DNA from: Microcella alkaliphila
Lineage (GTDB): Bacteria; Actinomycetota; Actinomycetes; Actinomycetales; Microbacteriaceae
DNA: 64,000 nucleotides
Direction: 5' to 3'
Assembly (NCBI RefSeq): GCF_002355395.1
Contig: NZ_AP017315.1
Span: forward strand, 2,356,001 to 2,420,000
The notes beneath the pieces were generated by a model, which was given only the letters and a program-made list of their open reading frames with translations, did no database searches and was not told where the DNA came from. The position numbers and the translations under genes are program-made. Below, piece by piece: positions 27,831 to 35,834 of the stretch; within the stretch, counting starts at the first letter, position 1; each line of letters starts with the position of its first letter.

Positions 27831-30019
27831 CAGCGCGCTCCCCCCGCGTGGCGGCGCACGGTCTCGAGGCCGGTGACGACCTCTTCCGTGCGCGCGATGG
27901 CGGCCCGCTCGAGCACCTTCGAGATGGACGGCGACGACTCCGCGCCGGTGACGCGCTGCACGGGCTGGTCGAGCCAGTCGAACAGGCGCCGCTGGATCTC
28001 GTCGGCGAGCCAGCCGCCGTACGACGTGCCGACCGCACCCTGCTCGACGATGAGCACCGCGTTGGTCTTCTTGACGCTGGTCTCGATGGTCTCCCAGTCG
28101 ATGGATGCGCGATCAAGCCAGCGCAGATCGATCAACTCGCCGTCGACACCGGTTTGCTCGATCGCCTCGAGGCTGTGCTTCACCATCGACAGGTAGCTGA
28201 TGACGGTGACCTCGCTGCCCTCGCGGCGCACGGCCGCCTTCCCCGGCGGGATGATGTAGTCCATGTCTCCGTCGATGACGGTGTCTTTTTCTCCGTACAG
28301 GTCGACGTGTTCGATGACGAGCACAGGGTCCTGCAGGGCGAGCGCGGCGTTCATCAGGCCGACGTAGTCTTCGGCGCACGACGGGGCGACGATGCGCCAG
28401 CCGGGGCTCGTCGCAAAGATGCCGGCCGGGTCCATGAGGTGCTGCGAGCCGTAGCCCGAGCCCATGGCGACCTTGGTGCGCAGAACGAGGGGCACGGGGT
28501 TATCGCCGCCGAACATGTGGCGCGCCTTGCCGATCTGGTTGAACACCTGGTCGGCGGCGACCCACATGAAGTCGGGGTACATGAACTCGATGACGGGGCG
28601 GTAGCGTCCGTCGAGCGCGAGGCCGCCCCCGAGTCCGGCGAACGCGTTCTCGCTGATCGGGGTGCCGAGCGTGCGGTCGGGAAATGCCGTCGACAGGCCC
28701 TTCGTGGCTCCGTTGGTGCCGCCCTTCAGGCGGTGGATGTCTTCACCGAGCACGATGATCCGCTCGTCGGCACCCATGCGGTGCTCCATGACGCCGGCGA
28801 CGGCATCGACGAATTTGACGTCCTTGCGCGGCCGCGAGTCACTGGTCGGTTCGAGCGCGGTGAGCGCGTCGAGCTCGCTGCCGTCGCCGCGCACGCCGAC
28901 GTTGACGAACGCGGGGTCGGGCCAGAGCTCGGGGCGGATGCGGCGGCGACCCTCCTTCTCGGCGTCGGCCTCCAGCAGTTCGGCGGTGGCCGCATCCATC
29001 GCCGCGATGGCCTGCTGGCGCACCTGCTCGACGCCGGCCTCGTCGATGAGGCCGAGCTTCTGCATCTCGTCGGCGACCTTGATCAGCGGGTCGCGCTTCT
29101 TCCACTCCTCCTCTTCCTCTTTCGTGCGGTAGCCGAAGGCGCTGCCCGGGTACGGCCCGTTCTGGTGGAAGAAGCGATAGACCTCGGCCTCGATGACGAC
29201 GGGGCCGTTGCCGGCCCGCATGTGGGCGGCGGCCTCCTCCATCGCGAGGTGCACGGCGAGCGGGTCCATGCCGTCGACGCGCCACGAGGGGATGCCGAAG
29301 CCCTGGCCGCGCACCGACAGTCGGGTGTCGGCGACCGACTCCTCGATGTGCGTGGCGACCGCGTAGAGGTTGTTCTCGACGAAGAACGCGACGGGCAGCT
29401 TCCACGCCGCGGCGAGGTTCATCGACTCGAGTACCGAGCCGATCTGGGCCGCGCCGTCGCCGAAGTAGTTGATCGTGAGGTCGTCGGTGCCCGAGCGCTT
29501 CTGCGCCCACGCGTTACCGGTCGCCATGGGCGCGCCGCCGCCGACGATGGCGTTCGTGCCGAGGGCGCCGGCTTCGAACCACTGCAGGTGCATCGAGCCG
29601 CCGCGACCGCGACAGTAACCCTGGGCGAGCCCGAGAATCTCGGCCAGAGTCTTTTGCAGAACCTCCTGGATGCGCGGGGTCACCAATTCGGACGGGTTCA
29701 GCCCGTCGGGCGTGACGTGGGTGAGCGCCTTGGCGAGGAATTGGTGGTGGCCTCGGTGCGAACCGTTGACGGCATCGGTCGAGCGTAGGCCGACGATGGA
29801 GCCGACCGCGCCACCCTCCTGGCCAATCGAGGAGTGCGCGGGGCCGTGCACCAGGCCTTCACCGGCGAGCTCAAGCACCCGCTCTTCGAAGGCGCGGATG
29901 AGGTACAGCTGCCCGAGCATCGTCTGCAGAAGCCCCGGGTCGGCCTTCTTCCAGTCGGCGGCGGTCGTTGACAGCTCGACCCAGTCAACCCCGGTTTCCA
30001 GACGTCGGCGCTTCGGCAT
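27830..30019 (-). CDS. Fused alpha-beta E1 of a 2-oxoacid dehydrogenase
   Basis: Thiamine-diphosphate decarboxylase of the same complex. 729 residues with the alpha and beta chains joined. The alpha part (about 1-370) has the ThDP motif GDGAAQIGSVLESMNLA ending in VENNLYAV. The beta part (from about 400) has EDIHRLKGGTNGATKGL, the MYPDFMWVAADQVFNQIGK stretch and a C-terminal transketolase domain. I start at the ATG at 30019, with GGAGGA 8 bases before; the in-frame extension to 30100 crosses the promoter. It is divergent from the VOC gene and has a promoter with an embedded palindrome at 30072-30100, so it is probably under the neighbouring GntR regulator. Confidence 0.92.
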   Translation of the reverse strand: MPKRRRLETGVDWVELSTTAADWKKADPGLLQTMLGQLYLIRAFEERVLELAGEGLVHGPAHSSIGQEGGAVGSIVGLRSTDAVNGSHRGHHQFLAKALTHVTPDGLNPSELVTPRIQEVLQKTLAEILGLAQGYCRGRGGSMHLQWFEAGALGTNAIVGGGAPMATGNAWAQKRSGTDDLTINYFGDGAAQIGSVLESMNLAAAWKLPVAFFVENNLYAVATHIEESVADTRLSVRGQGFGIPSWRVDGMDPLAVHLAMEEAAAHMRAGNGPVVIEAEVYRFFHQNGPYPGSAFGYRTKEEEEEWKKRDPLIKVADEMQKLGLIDEAGVEQVRQQAIAAMDAATAELLEADAEKEGRRRIRPELWPDPAFVNVGVRGDGSELDALTALEPTSDSRPRKDVKFVDAVAGVMEHRMGADERIIVLGEDIHRLKGGTNGATKGLSTAFPDRTLGTPISENAFAGLGGGLALDGRYRPVIEFMYPDFMWVAADQVFNQIGKARHMFGGDNPVPLVLRTKVAMGSGYGSQHLMDPAGIFATSPGWRIVAPSCAEDYVGLMNAALALQDPVLVIEHVDLYGEKDTVIDGDMDYIIPPGKAAVRREGSEVTVISYLSMVKHSLEAIEQTGVDGELIDLRWLDRASIDWETIETSVKKTNAVLIVEQGAVGTSYGGWLADEIQRRLFDWLDQPVQRVTGAESSPSISKVLERAAIARTEEVVTGLETVRRHAGGAR

Positions 30020-30071
30020 CGTTGCGGTCCTCCTCGTGCGGGGCTCGCGACGTCGCGGCCCGATGCGCGCA

Positions 30072-30100
30072 ACTGTAGCAGCGATTGCATCCAATGTCAC
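30072..30100 (-). promoter_or_regulatory. E1-E2 promoter with embedded GntR-type operator
   Basis: On the minus strand GTGACA (30100-30095) and TACAGT (30077-30072) are 17 bases apart. The palindrome ATTG-CATC-CAAT at 30084-30095 lies between them. It differs in one base from ATTGGATCCAAT, the type of site described for the FCD-class regulator VanR, so repression of E1-E2 by the GntR protein at 30706 is plausible. Confidence 0.6.
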
Positions 30101-30142
30101 CGGTATAGCCCCTGATCCTCACCCATACGCTCGATTTCGCGC

Positions 30143-30155
30143 TATATTGCATCCA
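30143..30155 (+). promoter_or_regulatory. Second operator copy over the VOC-operon -10
   Basis: TATATT (30143-30148) is the best -10 for the VOC-GntR operon. It overlaps ATTGCATCCA (30146-30155), an exact 10-base copy of the E1 operator core. No good -35 is visible. Confidence 0.5.
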
Positions 30156-30178
30156 CGCGGTCGATCGAAGGAGAGACG

Positions 30179-30709
30179 ATGACGCACGGCATTCCGGGCC
30201 TCCGCGGTACCGAGCACATCGGCTTCACCGTGCCCGACCTCGATGCGGCCGAAGACTTCTTCGTCACCGTGATCGGCTGCGAGCGCATATATTCGCTCGG
30301 CCCATACGTGCGCGATGACGACTGGATGAGCGAGCACCTCAACGTGCACCCGCGCACCGTGATCCGCGAGCTGCGGTTCTTCCGGTGCAAGCACGGGCCG
30401 AACTTCGAGATCTTCGAGTACGAGTCGGCCGATGGACAGAACCCGCAACCGCGTAACAGCGACATCGGCGGCCACCACCTGGCCTTCTACGTGGATGACA
30501 TGGATGTAGCGGTCGCTTACTTGCGGAGCAATGGAGTGCGCGTGCTCGGTGAGCCGACGGCGAGCACAGCCGCCTCGGAGGGGCAACGCTGGGTGTACTT
30601 CCTCGCGCCGTGGGGCATGCAGCTCGAACTTGTGAGCTTCCCGAACGGTAAAGCGTACGAAGCAACGAGTGACGTGCGGCTCTGGGACCCGCGGAACCCG
30701 AGCGCATGA
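30179..30709 (+). CDS. VOC-fold (glyoxalase/dioxygenase superfamily) protein
   Basis: 176-residue metalloenzyme-like protein with two beta-alpha-beta-beta-beta repeats. Candidate metal ligands are His in GTEHIGFTVPDLDAA (near residue 14), His in GGHHLAFYVDDMDVA (near 103) and Glu in MQLELVSFP (near 152). The reaction is unknown: glyoxalase, epimerase, lyase and extradiol dioxygenase all occur in this fold. It opens an operon with the GntR regulator (ATGA overlap) and the beta-hydroxyacid dehydrogenase, facing E1-E2. ATG start with AAGGAGAG 5 bases upstream. Its place in the catabolic island suggests that it acts on a pathway intermediate. Confidence 0.85.
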   Translation: MTHGIPGLRGTEHIGFTVPDLDAAEDFFVTVIGCERIYSLGPYVRDDDWMSEHLNVHPRTVIRELRFFRCKHGPNFEIFEYESADGQNPQPRNSDIGGHHLAFYVDDMDVAVAYLRSNGVRVLGEPTASTAASEGQRWVYFLAPWGMQLELVSFPNGKAYEATSDVRLWDPRNPSA

Positions 30710-31428
30710 GCGCGCTTGATCAGCCCGCGCGAGGCCCGTCCCGCGACGGCAACGCGAGCGCGCGAGTCGCGGACGCTCTGCGCGACGCCATCAGCGCCGG
30801 CACCTATCCTCCGGGGTCACGGTTGCGCCAGGAAGAGATCGCCGCACGCTTTGGCGCGAGCCGCGTGCCCGTTCGCGAAGCGCTCAAGATTCTGGAGTCG
30901 GACGGTCTCGTCACGCTCGTGGCCAACACGGGCGCCTGGGTGTCGCGCCTCACCCTGGCGGAATGCGAAGAGGTGTACCAGACGCGTGAGCGAGTGGAAC
31001 CCCTCCTGCTTCGCCTCTCGGCCCCGGGCCTCACCCCGGTCGACATTGATCGACTCGAGCAATTCGCCGAGCGCATGGCTCAGACGAGCGACGTCGAAGA
31101 GTTCTTGCGACTCGACCGAGACTTCCATGCCGCCACCTACGCCGGCGCTGACACGCTGGTGCTCGGTGACCTGGTGCGTCGTCTCTGGAACACCACGCAG
31201 CCCTACCGCCGGGCGTACACGCTGCTCATCGACGCCCACAGCCAGCGCATCGTGCACGATGAACACCACATGATCGTCACGGCGTTGCGCGACGGAGACT
31301 TGGACACCGCCGAGCGGGTCATCGAGGGTCACATCCGACGCACCCGTCGGCTGCTCGCGCAGCACCCCGAAGTGTTCTCGCCCAGCGAGACCACCGACCA
31401 TCCGGCGCCCGCGCGCGTCGACGAATGA
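30706..31428 (+). CDS. GntR-family regulator, FCD (FadR/VanR) class
   Basis: DNA-binding repressor of 240 residues. The winged helix (about 20-90) contains PPGSRLRQEEIAARFGASRVPVREALKILESDG. The C-terminal FCD domain (about 100-225) has the metal/ligand residues Asp and His in LDRDFHAATYAG and His in VIEGHIRRTRRLL. FCD proteins usually sense small carboxylic acids. Start overlaps the VOC gene stop (ATGA). Two copies of ATTGCATCCA in the 30020-30178 control region are likely operators, so it probably controls both the E1-E2 operon and its own operon. Confidence 0.93.
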   Translation: MSALDQPARGPSRDGNASARVADALRDAISAGTYPPGSRLRQEEIAARFGASRVPVREALKILESDGLVTLVANTGAWVSRLTLAECEEVYQTRERVEPLLLRLSAPGLTPVDIDRLEQFAERMAQTSDVEEFLRLDRDFHAATYAGADTLVLGDLVRRLWNTTQPYRRAYTLLIDAHSQRIVHDEHHMIVTALRDGDLDTAERVIEGHIRRTRRLLAQHPEVFSPSETTDHPAPARVDE

Positions 31429-31438
31429 AAGGCACAGT

Positions 31439-32305
31439 ATGACCACGCTGGGGTTCTTGGGGCTCGGCAACATGGGCCAGGCCATCGCCGGTCGGCTTGT
31501 CGCCGCCGGCTACAACGTCATCGTGTGGAACCGTAGTCCCGGCGCGGCTGACGAGCTCGTCGCCGCCGGCGCGCGGCTCGCCACGGATGCTCGCGAGGCG
31601 CTCGCCGCGCCCGTCTCGTTCTCGATGCTGGCCGACGACGCAGCGGCGGAAGCCGTGCTGTCGGAACAGAACCTTGCCAGCGACGGTGAGGGGCGCATCC
31701 ACGTGAACATGGCGTCGATCAGCGCGGCGGCGGCCGACCGCATCCAGGCGGTCGCCGAGGCCGTAGGCGTCGGCTACGTGTCGTGCCCCGTGCTCGGACG
31801 CCCGAACGTCGCCGCGGAAGGCAAGCTCAACCTGCTTGTCGCCGGCGCCCCCGAGCTGTGCGACGCGGTCGCCCCCTACCTCGAGCACTGCGGCGTGAAG
31901 CAGTGGCGTTTCGGCGACACCCCCCGCCAGGCGAACGCCGTCAAGGTGGCGATGAACTTCACGATTCTGCACGCGCTGCAGGCGATGGCGGAGTCGATCA
32001 CCCTCGTCGAGGCGCACGGCGTCGACGCGAGCGACTTCATCGAACTGATGTCGAACAGCCTGTTCGCCGGCCCCGTGTACGCCGGCTACGGGTCGATGAT
32101 CGCCGAGCGGCGCTACAGCCCTGCCGGCTTCCGCATGCCCCTCGGGCTCAAAGACCTGGGCCTCGCCGAAGACCTCGCGTCGGAGAAGGCCGTCGAGTTG
32201 CCGACCGCCCCGATCCTGCGTGACCGATTCGAGCGCGCGCTCGCCGACGCGGAGCTCGCCGAGCTCGACTGGTCGGCGGTCGCCGAAGTGACCCGTCGGC
32301 GCTAG
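31439..32305 (+). CDS. NAD(P)-dependent beta-hydroxyacid dehydrogenase
   Basis: 288-residue oxidoreductase of the 3-hydroxyisobutyrate / tartronate-semialdehyde reductase family. N-terminal GFLGLGNMGQAIAGRLVAAGY is the dinucleotide-binding motif; the substrate-site Gly/Ser region is only partly standard (CPVLGRPNVAAEGKLNLLVAG); the catalytic Lys is in NAVKVAMNFTILHALQ near residue 170. It ends the VOC-GntR operon. Its stop codon shares CTAG with the stop of the convergent XRE-cupin gene. It may reduce or oxidise a 3-hydroxy acid or semialdehyde arising in the island's pathway (inference). Confidence 0.88.
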   Translation: MTTLGFLGLGNMGQAIAGRLVAAGYNVIVWNRSPGAADELVAAGARLATDAREALAAPVSFSMLADDAAAEAVLSEQNLASDGEGRIHVNMASISAAAADRIQAVAEAVGVGYVSCPVLGRPNVAAEGKLNLLVAGAPELCDAVAPYLEHCGVKQWRFGDTPRQANAVKVAMNFTILHALQAMAESITLVEAHGVDASDFIELMSNSLFAGPVYAGYGSMIAERRYSPAGFRMPLGLKDLGLAEDLASEKAVELPTAPILRDRFERALADAELAELDWSAVAEVTRRR

Positions 32306-33048
32306 GAGCGGTCGCCGCGCAGGCCGCGCATGACCTGGAGCACGTCGACGGCCGACGCCGGGGCCTTCATCTGCTCCGCGGCGTCGCCGGCATGGTCGTG
32401 ATCGTGGTCGAGCTCGTCGAGGGATTCGATCGTGACGTCTTTGCGGGCGATCACGAACCAGATTCCTCGCGCCGGGACGTCCCCCTCGTTCACGTACATG
32501 TGGGGCTTGATCGCGTCGAAGCAGAACGAGTCGCCGGGTTCGAGCTCGTAGCGGTCGAACTCGATGCGCAAGGTGAGCTTGCCCTCGAGCAGCACGCCGT
32601 ACTCGGTCGCAGCGTGGCGCATCATCTTGCCCTCGACCGACGAGGAGCCCTGCGGCTGGTACGTCACGATAAGGGGGTCGGCGATGGCCGACTCTCCCAC
32701 GGACAACCGCTCCCAGGTCACCCCGTTCTCCATCTCGATGACGGGGTTGTCTTCGCGCCGCTGGACGACATGATCACTACGTCGTGACGGATCGCGGGGC
32801 TGGTCATCGTCGGCAGAGCCCAAGCCGAACGGCGCACTCGTCGCGGGGCCATGGCCCATCAGACTGTCGAGCGAAATGCCCAAGAAGTTCACGAGCGCAT
32901 ATAACGTCGACACCGACGGTTGCGTCTTGCCGGTCTCCACCTGCGACAGCAGGCTGGCCGATACACCTACGGCGCTCGCCACCGCTCGCAAACTGAGCTT
33001 GCGGGCTTCTCGAACCTTACGTAGTTCTGATCCCAGGTCGAACTGCAC
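32302..33048 (-). CDS. XRE-family regulator with C-terminal cupin
   Basis: Transcription factor of 248 residues. Helix-turn-helix of the Cro/CI type at about 8-65 (LRKVREARKLSLRAVASAVG, SASLLSQVETGKTQPSVSTL). A cupin sensor domain at about 125-205 (RHAATEYGVLLEGKLTLRI, GDSFCFDAIKPHMYVNEGD). An unusual DHDHDHAGD stretch near the C-terminus could bind metal. GTG start preceded by AGAGG. Proteins of this type often control amine and amino-acid catabolism. It is a candidate reader of the TGTTyA-N7-TrAACA palindromes at 34592 and 42208 (inference). Confidence 0.9.
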   Translation of the reverse strand: MQFDLGSELRKVREARKLSLRAVASAVGVSASLLSQVETGKTQPSVSTLYALVNFLGISLDSLMGHGPATSAPFGLGSADDDQPRDPSRRSDHVVQRREDNPVIEMENGVTWERLSVGESAIADPLIVTYQPQGSSSVEGKMMRHAATEYGVLLEGKLTLRIEFDRYELEPGDSFCFDAIKPHMYVNEGDVPARGIWFVIARKDVTIESLDELDHDHDHAGDAAEQMKAPASAVDVLQVMRGLRGDRS

Positions 33049-33161
33049 CGTTGCACCTCTCCCCGCTTCGCCGCAACTACCGGCGTCTCTGTGGTGAGCA
33101 GTCCAAGTGAACGCTCATCGTGCGTCCATGCTAACCGTCGTTCCGTGCATCCACGGATCTA

Positions 33162-34544
33162 TCAGCGTCCGCCGCGGCCGTCGACCGTGTTGAGGTGCGA
33201 CTGGCTGTCACGCAGCGTCGAGAGCTCGCCGCCCACCGAGTAGTAGCGCTTGCCCGCAACCAGTAGCTCCTCGGCCGGGAACTTCGTGATGACCTCGCAG
33301 CCGTCCTTCGTGACGACGACCTCTTCCTCAATGCGCGCCGCGCCCCACCCGTCGGCCGCCGGCCAGTAGGTCTCGAGGGCGAACACCATGCCCTCCTCGA
33401 GCACCTCAGGGTGGTCGAAGGAGGTCAGGCGCGAGAAGATCGGCTTCTCCCAAATCGAGAGCCCCACGCCGTGCCCATACTGCAGCGCGAAGGCGGCCTC
33501 CTCGTTCGGGAAGCCGAACTCTTCGGCCTTCGGCCACACGGCGACGACGTCGGCCGTCGTGGCGCCGGGCTTCACGAGAGCGATGGCGCGGTCCATGTAC
33601 TCGCGCGCCCGGGTGTAAGCATCCTTCTGCGCCTGGCTCGCCGAGCCAACCGCAAACGTGCGGTAGTAGCAGGTGCGGTAGCCGTTGTAGCTGTGCAGGA
33701 TGTCGAAGAACGCCGGGTCGCCGGGGCGAATCAGGCGGTCGCTGAAGACGTGCGGGTGCGGCGAGCAGCGCTCACCCGAAATCGCGTTGACACCCTCGAC
33801 GTACTCGGAGCCGAGGTCGTACAGCGTCTTCGCCACGAGCCCGACGGTCTCGTTCTCGCGGACGCCGGGGCGCAAAAACTCGTAGAGGTTCTCGTAGGCC
33901 GCGTCGACCATCGAAGCGGCCTGAGTGAGCAGGCGGATCTCGTCGTGCGTCTTGATGCGGCGGGCCTCGAGGAAGATCTGCTGGCCATCGACGACCTGGA
34001 TGCCCTCGGCTTGAAGCGCGAACAGAATCGGCAACTCGATGACATCGACGCCGAGCGGCTCGTTCGCCAGCCCGAACTTTTCGAGCTCACGCTTGACCTT
34101 CCGTGCAACTTCCTGAGCGATGCCGGCGTCCGGCGGGAACGCGCCGCGCAGGGTGGAGATGCCGGCCCGTGACCCCGACTCGAGGCGAGGACGGGTTGCG
34201 CCATGGTGCGGCGCGTGCGGGTCGGCGTCGGCCTCCGAGTGCGTGTGGTCGAGCCACGGGTTATAGAGCGAGTGGTGCTTGGCGGCCGAACCGAAATCCC
34301 ACACGATGGGGTCGGTCTTTCTCGTCAGCAGTGCGAACCGAATGAGCTTGTCCATCGCCCACGTGCCGATGTGGGTTGCCGACATGTAGCGGATGTTCGA
34401 GAAGTCGAAGGCGAGGACGGCACCGACGTCGGACTGGTCGAGCTGCGCTTTCAGTCGCATGAGCCGCTCGGTGCGCAGACGGTCGAAGTCGACGCGTGCC
34501 TCCCAATCGACGGCGTTCATGCCTGTAGTGCCGGTGCTCTTCAT
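33162..34544 (-). CDS. M24-family (creatinase / aminopeptidase P-like) hydrolase
   Basis: 460-residue pita-bread-fold hydrolase of C-N bonds. N-terminal creatinase-type domain (about 1-195) with a His-rich loop at about 100-114, then the catalytic domain. His358 (YGHGVGLSIWEKP), Glu391 (FALETYW) and Glu406/407 (ARIEEEVVV) match the family. Asp281 is kept, but the second Asp of the dimetal site is Cys292 (GYRTCYYRTF, where GYxSDxTRTF is usual). This pattern fits a creatinase-like, perhaps metal-free, amidinohydrolase or amidase better than a true aminopeptidase. Start at ATG 34544 with GGAGG 5 bases before. Divergent from the sugar-type importer. Confidence 0.85.
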   Translation of the reverse strand: MKSTGTTGMNAVDWEARVDFDRLRTERLMRLKAQLDQSDVGAVLAFDFSNIRYMSATHIGTWAMDKLIRFALLTRKTDPIVWDFGSAAKHHSLYNPWLDHTHSEADADPHAPHHGATRPRLESGSRAGISTLRGAFPPDAGIAQEVARKVKRELEKFGLANEPLGVDVIELPILFALQAEGIQVVDGQQIFLEARRIKTHDEIRLLTQAASMVDAAYENLYEFLRPGVRENETVGLVAKTLYDLGSEYVEGVNAISGERCSPHPHVFSDRLIRPGDPAFFDILHSYNGYRTCYYRTFAVGSASQAQKDAYTRAREYMDRAIALVKPGATTADVVAVWPKAEEFGFPNEEAAFALQYGHGVGLSIWEKPIFSRLTSFDHPEVLEEGMVFALETYWPAADGWGAARIEEEVVVTKDGCEVITKFPAEELLVAGKRYYSVGGELSTLRDSQSHLNTVDGRGGR

Positions 34545-34591
34545 CGAGTCCTCCAGATCGGTGCGCGTGACGCGGTGACGCATGTGCGTCA

Positions 34592-34610
34592 TGTTTACCA
34601 CAGATAAACA
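34592..34610. promoter_or_regulatory. Palindromic operator candidate before the M24 gene
   Basis: TGTTTA-CCACAGA-TAAACA, perfect 6-bp arms, in the gap between the M24 gene and the ABC importer. It matches the 42208 site as TGTTyA-N7-TrAACA. Confidence 0.55.
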
Positions 34611-34676
34611 CCGTCCAGCCAGGACTGTCAATCTCCCCACAGCATTCGCTCCGCCGAACATTTTTTGGGCCAGGAC

Positions 34677-34705
34677 TTCACTCTCAGCGCACGCAGATGT
34701 ATAGG
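34677..34705 (+). promoter_or_regulatory. Candidate promoter of the ABC importer operon
   Basis: TTCACT (34677-34682) and TATAGG (34700-34705) lie 17 bases apart, about 70 bases before the binding-protein start. Each matches four of six consensus bases. Confidence 0.4.
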
Positions 34706-34775
34706 CACGCTGAATAGCACCACCCGGACGGTCACCGTAGATCTCCGGTACCCACGATTTCAAGGGAGAAATCAG

Positions 34776-35831
34776 ATGAGGCGTTCACCCATCGCACGCC
34801 GCGGGCGCTTGTCGTTCGTGGCACTGGCCGCCGCGGCGGCCCTCACCCTCGGTGCCTGTGCCAGCGATGCTGGCGAGACCCCGACTCCGGGCGACGACAC
34901 CACCGCCGCCCTCACGGAAGAGACCCTGCAGGTCGCCTTCATCTCCTTCGCCGTCGCGAACACCTACGACGAGCCGATGCTCGCCGAGATTCAGCGCGTC
35001 GCCGCCGAGAATAACATCGAGATCACCGTCTTCGACGGCAACCTCGACCCGAACCTCCAGGTCACGCTGATCCAAGACGTCATCGCGTCGGGACAGTACG
35101 ACGGGCTCATCACACAGCCGGTGTTCGGCCCCGCACTCGTCGACGTCGTGCAGCAGGCGCTCGACGCGGGACTCACGGTCGTCAACGTCGACCAGATTCT
35201 GGGTGACGACTTCACGACGGGAGCAACGCAGGTCGACGGTCTCGCCGCGAACGTCGTGTTCGTCCCCTCAGAGATCGGCATCAAGTTCGGCGAGCAAGCC
35301 GTCGCGGCGTGCGCCTCGGCGAACCTCGACCCGTGCAACGTCGCGTTCCTGCACGACGTCAAGGCCTCGGCCATCGGTGTCGCACTCTATGACGGCTTCA
35401 ACTCCGTCATCGAGGGCACCCCGGTGCAGATCGTTGCCGAGGGTGAGACCTTCTACAACCCCGCTGCCGCGCAGGGAGCCGTTGCGGACATCCTCTCGGC
35501 GAACCCCGACATCGACCTCATCGCCACCTCTGACCAGGGTCTGCAGGGCGCGGTGCTGGCCATCGAGGCCGCGGGGCGCTCCCTCAGCGAGTTCCTGATG
35601 ATCGGCTACGGCGGCTCCGCCTGGGGCAAGGAGCGGGTGTCCGAGGGCGTCGTGTTCTCGAACGTCGTGCAGGCGCCGGCCACCGAAGGCCGCCTCGCGA
35701 TGGAGGCCATGGTCGACGCGCTGCGCAACGGCGTCAACCAGGGAGACATCGACCCGTTCGCGGACTTCCCGAACAACGGCGTGATGACGCGCGACAACGC
35801 CGACCAGTTCGCGGGCGAGTGGGCCGGATAG
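34776..35831 (+). CDS. Substrate-binding lipoprotein of a sugar-type ABC importer
   Basis: Periplasmic-type binding protein of the RbsB/Peripla_BP_4 group, tethered outside the membrane. 351 residues. The lipobox is LGAC (MRRSPIARRGRLSFVALAAA then LTLGAC), followed by an acidic Thr/Pro linker and two alpha/beta lobes (VAFISFAVANTYDEPMLAEI, VVNVDQILGDDF). Start at ATG 34776, with GGGAG 8 bases before; the in-frame upstream extension crosses the promoter. First gene of the importer operon. The cargo is not known; its setting among amidohydrolase and creatinase-like genes hints at a non-sugar ligand. Confidence 0.9.
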   Translation: MRRSPIARRGRLSFVALAAAAALTLGACASDAGETPTPGDDTTAALTEETLQVAFISFAVANTYDEPMLAEIQRVAAENNIEITVFDGNLDPNLQVTLIQDVIASGQYDGLITQPVFGPALVDVVQQALDAGLTVVNVDQILGDDFTTGATQVDGLAANVVFVPSEIGIKFGEQAVAACASANLDPCNVAFLHDVKASAIGVALYDGFNSVIEGTPVQIVAEGETFYNPAAAQGAVADILSANPDIDLIATSDQGLQGAVLAIEAAGRSLSEFLMIGYGGSAWGKERVSEGVVFSNVVQAPATEGRLAMEAMVDALRNGVNQGDIDPFADFPNNGVMTRDNADQFAGEWAG

Positions 35832-35834
35832 TCC

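Noticed and set aside
30706..32305. Two-gene toxin-antitoxin or defence module near the regulators
   Set aside because: Both products have clear regulator and dehydrogenase motifs; nothing defence-like is present in the window.
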